64,000 nt of DNA, from NCBI GenBank assembly GCA_021405315.1, contig QWIH01000007.1, forward strand, positions 1 to 64,000, written 5' to 3'. Source of the DNA: Leptolyngbya sp. PLA1 (lineage in GTDB: Bacteria > Planctomycetota > Phycisphaerae > Phycisphaerales > UBA1924). The first letter of the stretch is position 1, and the number at the start of each line of letters is the position of its first letter. The notes under the pieces are model-generated. The model made no database searches and was not told where the DNA came from. It saw only the letters and a program-made list of their open reading frames with translations. Of the stretch, positions 34,267-42,369 are shown one piece after another. The position numbers were made by a program, and so were the translations under genes.

Positions 34267-35574
34267 CTACTTGCCCTGGTGAGAGCGGATGTAGGCCTGC
34301 TCGGCGGCGCGCCGGGCCTTGACGCCCGGGTCGACGGTGAGCACGCGATCCAGGGCCGCCTCATAGCCGGACGCCTTCATCCAGCCCCACCAGCGCATCA
34401 TGCCGTCGCTGCTGACGATGGCAACCCACGGGGCGGGCACGCCCTGTTGGAAGGACTGGTAGTAGGTCTTCGAGGTCGTGAAGAGCCCGCCTTGGAGGTC
34501 AACGAGGATCGGGTGCCTCTGGGGACGGGCCCGCTGGAAGTCCTTGATCTTGGCCTGGAGCTTCTCGGGGTCGAGCTCGATGGTGGGCTGGCCGTAGCCG
34601 CCCTGGTTCGCGTCACCCAGGGGCGAGAGGACGCCGACGACCACCACGTCCCGACCCTTCTGGGTCTGGATGAGATCGAAGGTGGCGATGTCGCGGTAGC
34701 TGGCCGGGATGTCGGGGTGCCAGAAGTACATCAGGACAACGCGGCCCTTGAGCTCGGGCTTTTCAGGGAGCCAGCCCACGTCCGGGATGGAGGCCTTCTG
34801 CGGCTCCTGCTTCTCGCCGGGGCTGGAAGCCTGGAACCCGTTCTGCGGGTCCTTGGGGAGTTCGGGCCAGGACGCGAGCTTGTAGGCACTCTCGTCGGGG
34901 AGTTCGAAGGGCTGCTCGGGGAGCGAGGTGAGGTCAACCCCGGCCCGGAGCGCTTCGGCCCGCTTGAGGTCGGCGTCCTTCTGGCGCGCGTTCGCGGCGA
35001 GGCGGTCGTTGAGACCCTTGGCGTCTTCGAGCGACTCCGTGCAGACGCGCTCGACCGCGGCCTCGACGGACTCGGTGGCGATGTCGGCGTAGCGGAGCTG
35101 GCCCGCACGGTCGATGACGTAGAAGTCCGGGTCGTTGTCGGACCGGATGGCGTTTCGGAAGCCGCCCGTGGCGTCGTGGGCGAGCAGGAGCGTTCCGGTG
35201 GCTGGCGTGGGCTTGCTGGCGGCGGCCCATTCGTCCTTGCCGTGCGCGCAGACGACGATGAGGCCCTGCGCGTGCTTGGCCTCGGCGAGCTTCTGGGCGA
35301 GGGCGAAGGCCCGCTTGGACGCGGGGATGTAGTCCGTCCAGGTGAGGATGAGTACGGGCTTGCCGGCTGTGGAGGCCGCGGAGAGGGCCGCGCCGTTCTT
35401 CCAGTCGGAGAGAGCGGCCCATGTGCCGGCGTCAAAGGGCTTGAGCTCGCGGGCGTTGAGGTCCGCGCGCCGGGCGCCCTCGCCCTCGCGAACCATGCCG
35501 TCCCCCGGCTCCATACCCATCGCGAGGCCGGCAAGGGACGCGCACACAGCGGCTGCGAGCAGACGGTTTCGCAT
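34267..35574 (-). CDS. exported double redoxin-like protein without CxxC
   Basis: 435 residues from ATG 35574 (GGAG 7 nt upstream). Signal peptide about 1-20 ending LAMG|ME. Two thioredoxin-like folds are suggested: residues 65-165 (AGKPVLILTWTDYIPASKRA .. FYVIDRAGQLRYADI) and residues 265-400 (LKGRVVLMYFWHPDIPASYR .. HPILVDLQGG .. VPAPWVAIVSSDGMMRWWGW). The active-site position reads TDYIPAS and HPDIPAS instead of WCxxC, so no redox dithiol is present. It may be a structural or chaperone-like redoxin in the periplasm. The tight pairing with trmL looks like chance operon packing. Confidence 0.65.
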   Translation of the reverse strand: MRNRLLAAAVCASLAGLAMGMEPGDGMVREGEGARRADLNARELKPFDAGTWAALSDWKNGAALSAASTAGKPVLILTWTDYIPASKRAFALAQKLAEAKHAQGLIVVCAHGKDEWAAASKPTPATGTLLLAHDATGGFRNAIRSDNDPDFYVIDRAGQLRYADIATESVEAAVERVCTESLEDAKGLNDRLAANARQKDADLKRAEALRAGVDLTSLPEQPFELPDESAYKLASWPELPKDPQNGFQASSPGEKQEPQKASIPDVGWLPEKPELKGRVVLMYFWHPDIPASYRDIATFDLIQTQKGRDVVVVGVLSPLGDANQGGYGQPTIELDPEKLQAKIKDFQRARPQRHPILVDLQGGLFTTSKTYYQSFQQGVPAPWVAIVSSDGMMRWWGWMKASGYEAALDRVLTVDPGVKARRAAEQAYIRSHQGK

Positions 35575-35661
35575 GACACACTCCAGGGAAAGTCGGGCGG
35601 GAGAACAGGCCCGCCATCATAGTGAGACGCCCCGCGGCGTGTTCGGTTCGCGCTCCGCGGG

Positions 35662-36492
35662 TTACCGGGGTGTGACCAGGTGGGCGAGTGCCACCCCCAG
35701 GGCCACCGCGACGTTCAACGAATCCGCCCCGGGTGCCATGGGGATCCGGGCGCAGAGGTCGGCCGCGGCGATCGCGGATTCGGTGAGGCCGGGGCCCTCG
35801 GACCCCACCAGCAGCGCCGGCCTGGCGAACCCGGCGGGATCGAGATCGCGGAGGGGCCGCGAACGGGGGGTGAGGCCCAGGGCGATGAGCTGGAACCCGA
35901 GGTCCCTCAGTGCGGTGATGCCGTCTGGCCACGGGTGGAGCGTGGCGAAGGGGATTCGGAGGGCGTGCCCCATGGAAACCCGGATGGCCTTGCGGTACAG
36001 GGGGTCGCAGCAGCGGGGGCTGAGCAGCACGCCGCAGCCGGAGCCTCCGAGGGCGGAGAGGTTGCGGAAAACGGCTCCGACGTTGTCCGGATTGCAGAGG
36101 TCTTCGCAGATGACAAGCGCGCGACAGGAGGCTGCCAGGGCGAGGGGTTCGGGGTTGGGCAGGCGGCTGCCGCAGGCGAGCACGCCCCGGTGGAACGGGA
36201 ACCCGACGATGCCGCGGATCACGGCGGGCGACGCAAGGTAGAGGGGGCAGTCCTCGGGGAGCGAGCTGGCGAGGTCATCGAGGCGGCCCCGCTTGTCCGG
36301 GGAGATGAGGACTGATCGGACGGGGAAGCGCGAGTTGATCAGGTGGCGAACCACCGGCTCTCCTTCCGCGATGAAGGCGGGCTGAAGGCCGAGGCGTTCG
36401 CGGTCGCGGAGATCGGCGTCGGTGAGGTTGGCGTAGTCCGCGAGGCGCGGGTCGGCGGGATCGTCGATCGTGATCACCTCGCGTGCGGGCAT
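35662..36492 (-). CDS. SpoU/TrmH-family RNA 2'-O-methyltransferase
   Basis: 276 residues. The N-terminal third (LQPAFIAEGEPVVRHLINSR, VRSVLIS) is the substrate-binding domain of SpoU enzymes. The C-terminal SPOUT domain has ALVICEDLCNPDNVGAVFRN near residues 130-149 (motif 1, N..NhGaifRn), LLVGSEGPGLTESA near 222-235 (motif 2), and IPMAPGADSLNVAVALGVAL near 246-265 (motif 3). It methylates a ribose in rRNA or tRNA; the exact site is not readable. It overlaps nothing and is divergent from uppP, with start codons about 60 bp apart. Confidence 0.9.
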   Translation of the reverse strand: MPAREVITIDDPADPRLADYANLTDADLRDRERLGLQPAFIAEGEPVVRHLINSRFPVRSVLISPDKRGRLDDLASSLPEDCPLYLASPAVIRGIVGFPFHRGVLACGSRLPNPEPLALAASCRALVICEDLCNPDNVGAVFRNLSALGGSGCGVLLSPRCCDPLYRKAIRVSMGHALRIPFATLHPWPDGITALRDLGFQLIALGLTPRSRPLRDLDPAGFARPALLVGSEGPGLTESAIAAADLCARIPMAPGADSLNVAVALGVALAHLVTPR

Positions 36493-36553
36493 CGGTCGAT
36501 GCTATCGTGCCGTCCGGCATGGAAGCGCGTGGAGCCGAACAAGGAGGTTCGAG

Positions 36554-37516
36554 GTGCAACTGGAAGCGTGGCAGGCGGTGGTCCTGGGGCTGGTGGAGGG
36601 GATCACCGAATACCTGCCGGTCAGTTCGACGGGGCACCTGATCCTGGCGTCGGGGCTTATGGGGCTTGGTGACACGCCCGAGTCCAAGAGGGCGATCGAC
36701 GCCTTCAACATCATCGTGCAGGGGGGCGCCATTCTCGCGGTGCTGGGGCTCTACTGGCCCAGCGTGAAGCGGATGGTGATGGGGCTGCTGGGCAGGGATT
36801 CGCAGGGGCTGGGGCTGTTCATCAATCTCTGCGCCGCGTTCGCGCCCGCGGCGGTGCTGGGGAAGCTCCTTGATGACTGGATCGAGGCCCGGCTCTTTCA
36901 CCCGGGCCCGGTGCTGGCGGCGGTTCTGCTGGGAGGGGTGTACATGCTGGTGATGCAGCTCTGGGGCAGCGGCAGGCTCAGCACCCCCCGCGTCGCGATC
37001 CGAGAGAAGACCATCTACGACGTGACGCCCCTGGAGGCGTTCTCGATCGGGCTCCTGCAGTGCATCGCCATGTGGCCGGGCACGAGCCGAAGCATGATGA
37101 CCATCACGGGCGGGATGCTCGTGGGGCTCAGGCCCCGGCAGGCGGCGGAGTTCAGCTTTCTGCTCGGCCTGCCCACGCTCACCGCGGCGACCGGGTACAA
37201 GCTCCTCAAGAACCTCGCCCACGCCCGCGCGAGCGGGACGGAGAACCTCTTCGAGCAACTCGGGGCCCTCCCCTGCCTGATCGGCATCGTCGTGGCGGCG
37301 GTTTCCGCGGCGGTGGCGGTGAAGTGGCTGGTCGGCTTCCTGACCCGTCACGGCCTGGCGGCCTTCGGGTGGTACCGCATCGGGCTGTTCGTGGTGCTGG
37401 TCGTAGCGGTCAGCGCGGGGTGGGTACGCATCGAGCCCGACGCCCCCGTGCCACCTGAGCAAACTGACCGCACCGTTCCGCCGATCAGGTGGGACCCGCC
37501 GCCGGGCTCCAGGTGA
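36554..37516 (+). CDS. uppP: undecaprenyl-diphosphatase
   Basis: 320 residues from GTG 36554, chosen because AAGGAGG lies 6 nt upstream. BacA/UppP motifs: VLGLVEGITEYLPVSSTGHL near residues 8-27 (EGxTEFLPVSSTGH) and MWPGTSRSMMTITGGMLVGL near 176-195 (PGxSRS). About eight membrane helices. It recycles undecaprenyl diphosphate to the monophosphate carrier for peptidoglycan and surface polysaccharide synthesis. The C-terminal 25 residues (PDAPVPPEQTDRTVPP..) extend past the usual end and are proline rich. serA follows after 15 bp on the same strand. Confidence 0.94.
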   Translation: MQLEAWQAVVLGLVEGITEYLPVSSTGHLILASGLMGLGDTPESKRAIDAFNIIVQGGAILAVLGLYWPSVKRMVMGLLGRDSQGLGLFINLCAAFAPAAVLGKLLDDWIEARLFHPGPVLAAVLLGGVYMLVMQLWGSGRLSTPRVAIREKTIYDVTPLEAFSIGLLQCIAMWPGTSRSMMTITGGMLVGLRPRQAAEFSFLLGLPTLTAATGYKLLKNLAHARASGTENLFEQLGALPCLIGIVVAAVSAAVAVKWLVGFLTRHGLAAFGWYRIGLFVVLVVAVSAGWVRIEPDAPVPPEQTDRTVPPIRWDPPPGSR

Positions 37517-37531
37517 CGGCCCGGTAACCAC

Positions 37532-38779
37532 ATGCCGACCTCGTTTCCAAAGTCCAAGATCCGCGCCGTGCTGCTCGAGGGCGTGCACCCGTCCGCGGCG
37601 GCGGCGCTGCGCGCGGAGGGCTACAGCGTGGAAGCGCTGAACGCAGCGCCGGACCCGGAGACCCTTGCCCCGCTGCTGAGGGATGCGCACCTGGTGGGCA
37701 TCCGGTCAAAGACCGAGCTCACGGGCGACCTTCTCGCGGCGGCGCCGAGGCTGCTGGCGGTGGGGTGCTTCTGCATCGGGACCAACCAGGTGGACCTTGG
37801 CGCGGCGCGACGGATGGGCATCCCCGTCTTCAACTCGCCCTTCAGCAACACCCGCAGCGTCGCCGAGCTCACAATGGCGGAGGTGATCTCGCTGCACCGG
37901 CGGCTCACGGACAAGTCCGCCCAGATGCACCGGGGCGTGTGGGACAAGTCCGCGGCGGGCGCGCACGAGGTGCGCGGTCGCACGCTGGGGATCGTGGGCT
38001 ACGGGCACATCGGGTCGCAGGTGAGCGTGCTCGCGGAAGCGTTGGGCATGCGCGTGATCTTCCACGACGTGGTGCCCAGGATGGCGCTGGGCAATGCCCG
38101 CGCCTGCAAGACCCTCGCCGACCTGCTGAAGGAAGCGGACGCCGTGACCCTTCATGTGCCGGCGACGCGGGAGACGCGCGGGCTGATCGGTGCGGGGCAG
38201 ATCAAGCGGATGAAGCCGGGGTCGTACCTCATCAACAACGCGCGAGGGAGCGTTGTGGACGTGAGGGCGCTCGCGGAGGCGATCCGGGCCGGGCACCTCG
38301 CCGGGGCGGCGCTGGATGTCTTCCCCGATGAGCCCGCGGGCCAGAGCGAAGCGTTCGTGACCCCCGTGCAGGGGCTGGGCAACGTGATCCTGACCCCGCA
38401 CGTGGGCGGGAGCACCGCCGAGGCCCAGGCCGCGATCGCGGCCGACGTGAGCGAGAAACTGCTCCGCTTCGTGAACGTGGGAAGCACGACCGGAGCGGTC
38501 AACGTGCCGGAGGTGGAACTGCCGGAGCAGACGCAGCCCGCTTCGGGGCCCGGCAAGCGTCCGCACCGCGTGCTGCACTTCCACAGGAATGTGCCGGGGG
38601 TGCTGAGCACCATGCACGCGCTTATCGCCGGGCTTGGGGCCAACATCTCCGCGGAATACCTGCGGACCAGCGAGGACGTCGGCTACGTGGTGCTGGACGT
38701 GGACCCGACCGACGGGGCCAAGGTGCTCAAGGCGCTGCAGGGCGTGCCCGAGACGATCCGCGTCCGGCTGCTCTGGTGA
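37532..38779 (+). CDS. serA: D-3-phosphoglycerate dehydrogenase with ACT domain
   Basis: 415 residues, close in length to E. coli SerA. Catalytic domain starts KIRAVLLEGVHPSAAAAL. NAD site is LGIVGYGHIGSQVSVLAEAL near 151-170 with Asp about 20 residues later (FHD). Catalytic Arg in NNARGSVVD near 232, Glu in DVFPDEPAG near 265, His in LTPHVGGST near 288. Residues 345-415 form an ACT domain (HFHRNVPGVLSTMHALIAGL, GYVVLDVD) for feedback by serine. It commits 3-phosphoglycerate to serine synthesis. Co-directional with uppP at 15 bp. Confidence 0.95.
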   Translation: MPTSFPKSKIRAVLLEGVHPSAAAALRAEGYSVEALNAAPDPETLAPLLRDAHLVGIRSKTELTGDLLAAAPRLLAVGCFCIGTNQVDLGAARRMGIPVFNSPFSNTRSVAELTMAEVISLHRRLTDKSAQMHRGVWDKSAAGAHEVRGRTLGIVGYGHIGSQVSVLAEALGMRVIFHDVVPRMALGNARACKTLADLLKEADAVTLHVPATRETRGLIGAGQIKRMKPGSYLINNARGSVVDVRALAEAIRAGHLAGAALDVFPDEPAGQSEAFVTPVQGLGNVILTPHVGGSTAEAQAAIAADVSEKLLRFVNVGSTTGAVNVPEVELPEQTQPASGPGKRPHRVLHFHRNVPGVLSTMHALIAGLGANISAEYLRTSEDVGYVVLDVDPTDGAKVLKALQGVPETIRVRLLW

Positions 38780-38782
38780 GCG

Positions 38783-39385
38783 TCAGCGGCCCGGGACAAG
38801 TTTCTCGGCGGTGATGGTGCGGCCCGTGACCGCGTCCGCGAGGTCCACGCGCAGCGAGATCGAGCCTCCGGCGGGGGAATAGCCCGCGGGCGCGGGGATC
38901 AGCACCTCGTAGTAGGTTCCGGTGATGCCGCTCCGGTAGGCGTCGCGGACCTCGCGGGGCGAGAGCCGGGCGGTCTGAACAGGGGCCGCGCCCGGGACAC
39001 CCGAGGCCGGGAGGAAGGCGGCGGAGACCGTGACGACGCCCACGACCTGCGTGAACCGGTCCTTGCCATCCCGCGGCTCGAACATGACGGCGAGGGTCTT
39101 TCCCGCATCGACCGACCGGAGCCCGCTGAGCGAGCTGATGGAGATGGAGGTGCACAGGGGCAGGGCGTCCAGGGCTTCCGGTGCGAGAGAGGCCGGGGTG
39201 GGGGAGAGAGTGCCCGCCGCCTTCACGCGGAGCTCCTCGCGTTCGCGTTCCAGGGACTGGATGCGCGTGGTCAGGTCGAGAACCTCGCGGCGCAGACGGT
39301 CGTTCTCCGACGAGGCCGAGCGAGAGCCCCCGATGGAGCAGGCGGCGAGGGGAAGCAGCGCAAGGGTGGTGAGCAGGGATTTCAT
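38783..39385 (-). CDS. lipoprotein of unknown function with N-terminal coiled coil
   Basis: 200 residues from ATG 39385; a TTG at 39397 is possible. Signal peptide with lipobox LAAC at residues 13-16. Residues 27-60 (SSENDRLRREVLDLTTRIQS, LEREREELRVKAAG) form a heptad-like coiled coil, followed by a beta-rich domain (SISISSLSGL, TLAVMFEPRDG, ISLRVDLADAVTGR). This coiled coil plus beta architecture suits an envelope scaffold. No enzyme motif is visible. It converges with serA, 3 bp apart, and is divergent from the HEAT-repeat lipoprotein. Confidence 0.65.
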   Translation of the reverse strand: MKSLLTTLALLPLAACSIGGSRSASSENDRLRREVLDLTTRIQSLEREREELRVKAAGTLSPTPASLAPEALDALPLCTSISISSLSGLRSVDAGKTLAVMFEPRDGKDRFTQVVGVVTVSAAFLPASGVPGAAPVQTARLSPREVRDAYRSGITGTYYEVLIPAPAGYSPAGGSISLRVDLADAVTGRTITAEKLVPGR

Positions 39386-39444
39386 GGGAATGAACAAGAG
39401 CCTAGGTGCGGGCCGGAGGGAGAGAGTGGGCGGGGCCGAACTCG

Positions 39445-39450
39445 TATACT
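39445..39450 (+). promoter_or_regulatory. -10 box TATACT of the HEAT-repeat lipoprotein gene (leaderless start)
   Basis: TATACT, five of six to consensus, ends 6 nt before ATG 39457. No Shine-Dalgarno lies between. One of the clearest leaderless arrangements in the window. Confidence 0.6.
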
Positions 39451-39456
39451 GGGCCT

Positions 39457-40311
39457 ATGCGCGACGCTTCCAGCTTGTGCCGAACCGTGATTGCTCCCGT
39501 CCTGATGATGGCGAGCGTCGTGCTGGGGGGCTGCTCGGGCAACCCGCTGGGGCTGAAGCCGGGCGCGACGTCGGTGCTGGACTCGGTCGCCGCGATGCCC
39601 ACGCCCGCGGAAGCGGTGGACATGGCGCTGGACAAGTACGACGCCGGGCGGCGGTACCGCGGCACCCAGTTGCTGTCGAACGCGGCGTTCGCGGGTGAAC
39701 CGCTGTACGTGGAACTGTTCGAGGGTCTGCTGGCCGACAAGGACCCCGGGGTTCGTGGTGCGGCGGTGAGGGCGCTGGGCCTGCACGGTCGGACGGACCA
39801 CGTGCCGCGGCTCGCGGAGATGCTCGGGGACAGCGATGTGGGGGTGCGGACGGAGGCGGCGCGGGCGCTGCAGAGGCTGCACAACCCGGTAGCGGTGCAG
39901 CCCCTCATCGCGGCGATCGACCCGGTGAAGGAGGTCGAGCCGGCGGTGAGGCTGGAAGCGGCGCGGGCGCTGGGGCAGTATCCCGAGCCCCTGGTCGTGG
40001 AGAAGCTGATCGCGGCGCTCGCGGACGAGAGCCTGGCTGTGAACGCAGCGACGGTTTCGAGCCTCCGCACGCTGACGGGGCAGGACTTCGGGTATGAGCG
40101 TTCGGCGTGGCAGGGCTGGTACGGGAAGAGCGAGCGGCCGTTCGAGGCGGGCTCGGTGTACGTGTATGAGGGATACAACCGGAAGCGGAAGTGGTGGGAG
40201 TACATCCCGCTGATCCCGCCGCCACCCCACGAGCCGTCGGCGGTCCCGGTGGGCCTGGATCCGACGAAGTACGTGCCCTCAACCGGGGGCTCGCCCGCGG
40301 GGAGTCGGTAA
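39457..40311 (+). CDS. HEAT-repeat lipoprotein
   Basis: 284 residues. Signal peptide with lipobox LGGC near residues 23-26 (VVLGGCSGN). Residues 85-215 form about four HEAT/PBS-lyase-type helical repeats, each with the pattern D..V...A...LG (DKDPGVRGAAVRALGLHG; DSDVGVRTEAARALQRL; EPAVRLEAARALGQY; DESLAVNAATVSSLRTL). The C-terminal part has an aromatic, charged segment (YNRKRKWWEYIPLI). HEAT arrays bind partner proteins, so this is probably a scaffold in the cell envelope. No enzymatic motif. Confidence 0.82.
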   Translation: MRDASSLCRTVIAPVLMMASVVLGGCSGNPLGLKPGATSVLDSVAAMPTPAEAVDMALDKYDAGRRYRGTQLLSNAAFAGEPLYVELFEGLLADKDPGVRGAAVRALGLHGRTDHVPRLAEMLGDSDVGVRTEAARALQRLHNPVAVQPLIAAIDPVKEVEPAVRLEAARALGQYPEPLVVEKLIAALADESLAVNAATVSSLRTLTGQDFGYERSAWQGWYGKSERPFEAGSVYVYEGYNRKRKWWEYIPLIPPPPHEPSAVPVGLDPTKYVPSTGGSPAGSR

Positions 40312-40342
40312 ACCGGGGTCCAAAACCACCCGATAGGGAAGC

Positions 40343-41386
40343 GTGAGAACTGCGCAGCCAGTGATGTCGCCGCGCGCCGTCGCCGCTCTCAGGGCGGTGG
40401 TGTACGACGGGCGGACGGTGTCCGCCGTGCCGAGGCCCGAGCTGTCGCCCGGCCGGGGAGAGGTGCTGGTGAGGCCTGTGCGAGTGGGCGTGACGCCGGC
40501 GGACTTGCAGGTCGCCGAGTCATGCCTGAAGTTCCGGGGCGTGCTCGGGCACGAGTTCGTCGGCGTGGTGGAGAAGGCGGCGGATGGCGCGGGCGCACCC
40601 TGGGTCGGGAAGCGTGTCGTGGGATCGCCCGTTGTTTCGTGCGGCGTGTGCGAGCGGTGTCGCGCGGGCCTGTCGGCGCACTGCGCCGACCGGCGAGTGC
40701 TGGGGCTGCATGATCGTGACGGGTGCTGGGCGGACAGATTCGCCATCCCCGCATCGAACCTGGTCGAAGTCCCCAAGTCGGTGGGTGATGACGCGGCGCT
40801 GCTCTCCGGAGTGGCGGGCACGGCGCTGCACGCGGCCCGGGCGACGCGCCTGGAGGGCAAGACGTATGTCTCGATCATCGGGGACAACGCGCTGGCCCTC
40901 ATCGCGGTGCAGGTGTTCGCGAAGCTGAACGCGTCCGTGCGCGTGCTCGGGTTCGAGCCGGCGAGGTTCTCCGTCTGCGACCGGTGGCGTCTGAAGCATC
41001 GGCACGCGGACGAAGTGGGCCGCAGGCAGGACCAGGATGTGGTCTTCGAGTGCTCGGGCACCGCCCGAGGCGCGGAACTGGCGACCCGGCTCGTCCGTCC
41101 GCGAGGTCGAGTGCTGCTGGCATCTCCATCTCCGGGCGTGCCCAGGCAGGCGCTGCCCGACACCGGCCCGGTGCTGGACAGCGTGACGGTCGCGGTCGGC
41201 GAGATCGAGGTGGTCGGCATCGGGAGGGGCTCGATCCGCGACGGGCTCGATGCCCTGGCCCGCGGACAGATCGACACCTCGGGGCTCGTGACCCGGCGGG
41301 GGGTCATGTTCGATCCGGCCGCGGCCTTCGACCTGGCGCGCGAACCAGGGTGCGTGAGGCTGTCCGTCGAGGAGCCGAGGCGCTAG
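40343..41386 (+). CDS. medium-chain (zinc-type) dehydrogenase-like protein lacking the catalytic Cys
   Basis: 347 residues from GTG 40343. The MDR fold is clear: GVLGHEFVGVVE near residues 67-78 and the structural zinc set CGVCERCRAGLSAHC (C100, C103, C106, C114). At the catalytic-zinc Cys position (usual xCGTD) it reads VTPAD, so Cys is replaced by Thr51. The nucleotide-binding loop is also altered: SIIGDNALALIAVQ has no GxGxxG. Such changes suggest an MDR with different chemistry or none. The N-terminal 15 residues may be optional; ATG 40364 is in frame. No pathway partner is evident. Confidence 0.72.
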   Translation: MRTAQPVMSPRAVAALRAVVYDGRTVSAVPRPELSPGRGEVLVRPVRVGVTPADLQVAESCLKFRGVLGHEFVGVVEKAADGAGAPWVGKRVVGSPVVSCGVCERCRAGLSAHCADRRVLGLHDRDGCWADRFAIPASNLVEVPKSVGDDAALLSGVAGTALHAARATRLEGKTYVSIIGDNALALIAVQVFAKLNASVRVLGFEPARFSVCDRWRLKHRHADEVGRRQDQDVVFECSGTARGAELATRLVRPRGRVLLASPSPGVPRQALPDTGPVLDSVTVAVGEIEVVGIGRGSIRDGLDALARGQIDTSGLVTRRGVMFDPAAAFDLAREPGCVRLSVEEPRR

Positions 41387-41437
41387 CCGGCCGCAACCGG
41401 CCACCGCGGTTTCCCAACAACGCGTCGGGAGACTGCC

Positions 41438-41635
41438 ATGCGATACCTGCTCGCCATCCTTCTTCCCCCGCTCGCGGTGCTGTCCTGCGGCAAGCCCTTG
41501 CAGGCGGTGCTGAACCTTGTGCTCACGCTCTGCCTTTGGGTGCCGGGCGTGCTCCACGCGGTGCTGGTGGTGCATCAGCACCACCAGGAGGCCCAGACCC
41601 GCAGGCTCGAAAGGGCGATCCGCGGCGTGTGCTAG
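41438..41635 (+). CDS. Pmp3/YqaE-family small membrane protein
   Basis: 65 residues with two membrane helices. MRYLLAILLPPLAVLSCGKP and LQAVLNLVLTLCLWVPGVLHA match the Pmp3 pattern (..IL.I.LPPLaV.l..G......N..Lt.lg.iPGviHA). The tail is basic and His rich (VVHQHHQEAQTRRLER). Family members sit in the plasma membrane and are tied to membrane potential and stress tolerance in eukaryotes; the role in bacteria is unclear. CGGGAG lies 7 nt before the ATG. Confidence 0.85.
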   Translation: MRYLLAILLPPLAVLSCGKPLQAVLNLVLTLCLWVPGVLHAVLVVHQHHQEAQTRRLERAIRGVC

Positions 41636-41715
41636 CACGCCCCGGGCCGACGGTCCGGGCAACCTCAAGGTCACGGGATTCCGCCGAGCGCCCGGCCGGT
41701 TGGCGGCAACACGGG

Positions 41716-41721
41716 TATCGT
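41716..41721 (+). promoter_or_regulatory. -10 box TATCGT of the ECF sigma gene (leaderless start)
   Basis: TATCGT ends 6 nt before ATG 41728. A GTG also lies inside the short gap. No Shine-Dalgarno is present. Confidence 0.45.
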
Positions 41722-41727
41722 GTGACG

Positions 41728-42351
41728 ATGCCCTCAACCGGTGAGCCAGAGGATGAGCACCCGGTACCGGAGCACGGTCTGGGAGCCAGGCTCGCGCGCG
41801 CCGACCGGGCCGCGTTTGACCACCTGCATGCCAGGCTGGCGGGCCCGGTGCGTTCGATGTACGCCAAGCGGGGAGCGCCTCTGCACCTCGCGGAAGAACT
41901 TGGGCAGCAGGCGTGGGCTGCGATGTGGGAGGCGCTGGTCGCGGGCCGGTACGAGCCTCAGCGGAGCTCGCCCGCGACGTACCTCTACGCCATCGCCCAC
42001 CGGATCTGGCTCAGGCACCTGCGGGACCGGGCCACAACACCGACGGCGGAGCAGGTGGACGAGCCACTGACGGCCGAATCCGGTCCGGCGGCGGCGGCGG
42101 ACCTCGCTGCGGCGCTCCAGACCGTCAGGCAGGCTCTGGACCGGCCCGGGGAGCTCTCGGACACGGATCGGACGGTGCTCAGGCTCAGCGCCGAGGGGGT
42201 GAGCGACCGGGAACTCGCGCGGCGGCTGGGGCTTGCGGCGAGCAGCGCCCACGAGGCCAGGCGGGCTGCCTTCGAGCGACTGAGGCGGGTGCTGGCCAGA
42301 AAGGGGATTGTGCCCGATTCCGCCGAGCGCACGGGGGACCCCAGGCAATAG
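41728..42351 (+). CDS. ECF-type RNA polymerase sigma factor
   Basis: 207 residues. Region 2: AAFDHLHARLAGPVRSMYAK, LHLAEELGQQAWAAMWEALV, SPATYLYAIAHRIWLRHLRD near residues 35-115. Region 4: LSDTDRTVLRLSAEGVSDRE and LARRLGLAASSAHEARRAAF near 145-190. No region 3 or 1.1. A small linker rich in Ala separates the two regions. It directs RNA polymerase to a stress or envelope regulon. The next gene starts 18 bp downstream and encodes a single-pass membrane protein, a typical position for a cognate anti-sigma factor. Confidence 0.86.
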   Translation: MPSTGEPEDEHPVPEHGLGARLARADRAAFDHLHARLAGPVRSMYAKRGAPLHLAEELGQQAWAAMWEALVAGRYEPQRSSPATYLYAIAHRIWLRHLRDRATTPTAEQVDEPLTAESGPAAAADLAAALQTVRQALDRPGELSDTDRTVLRLSAEGVSDRELARRLGLAASSAHEARRAAFERLRRVLARKGIVPDSAERTGDPRQ

Positions 42352-42369
42352 TCAGGTGGAGTACCCGCG

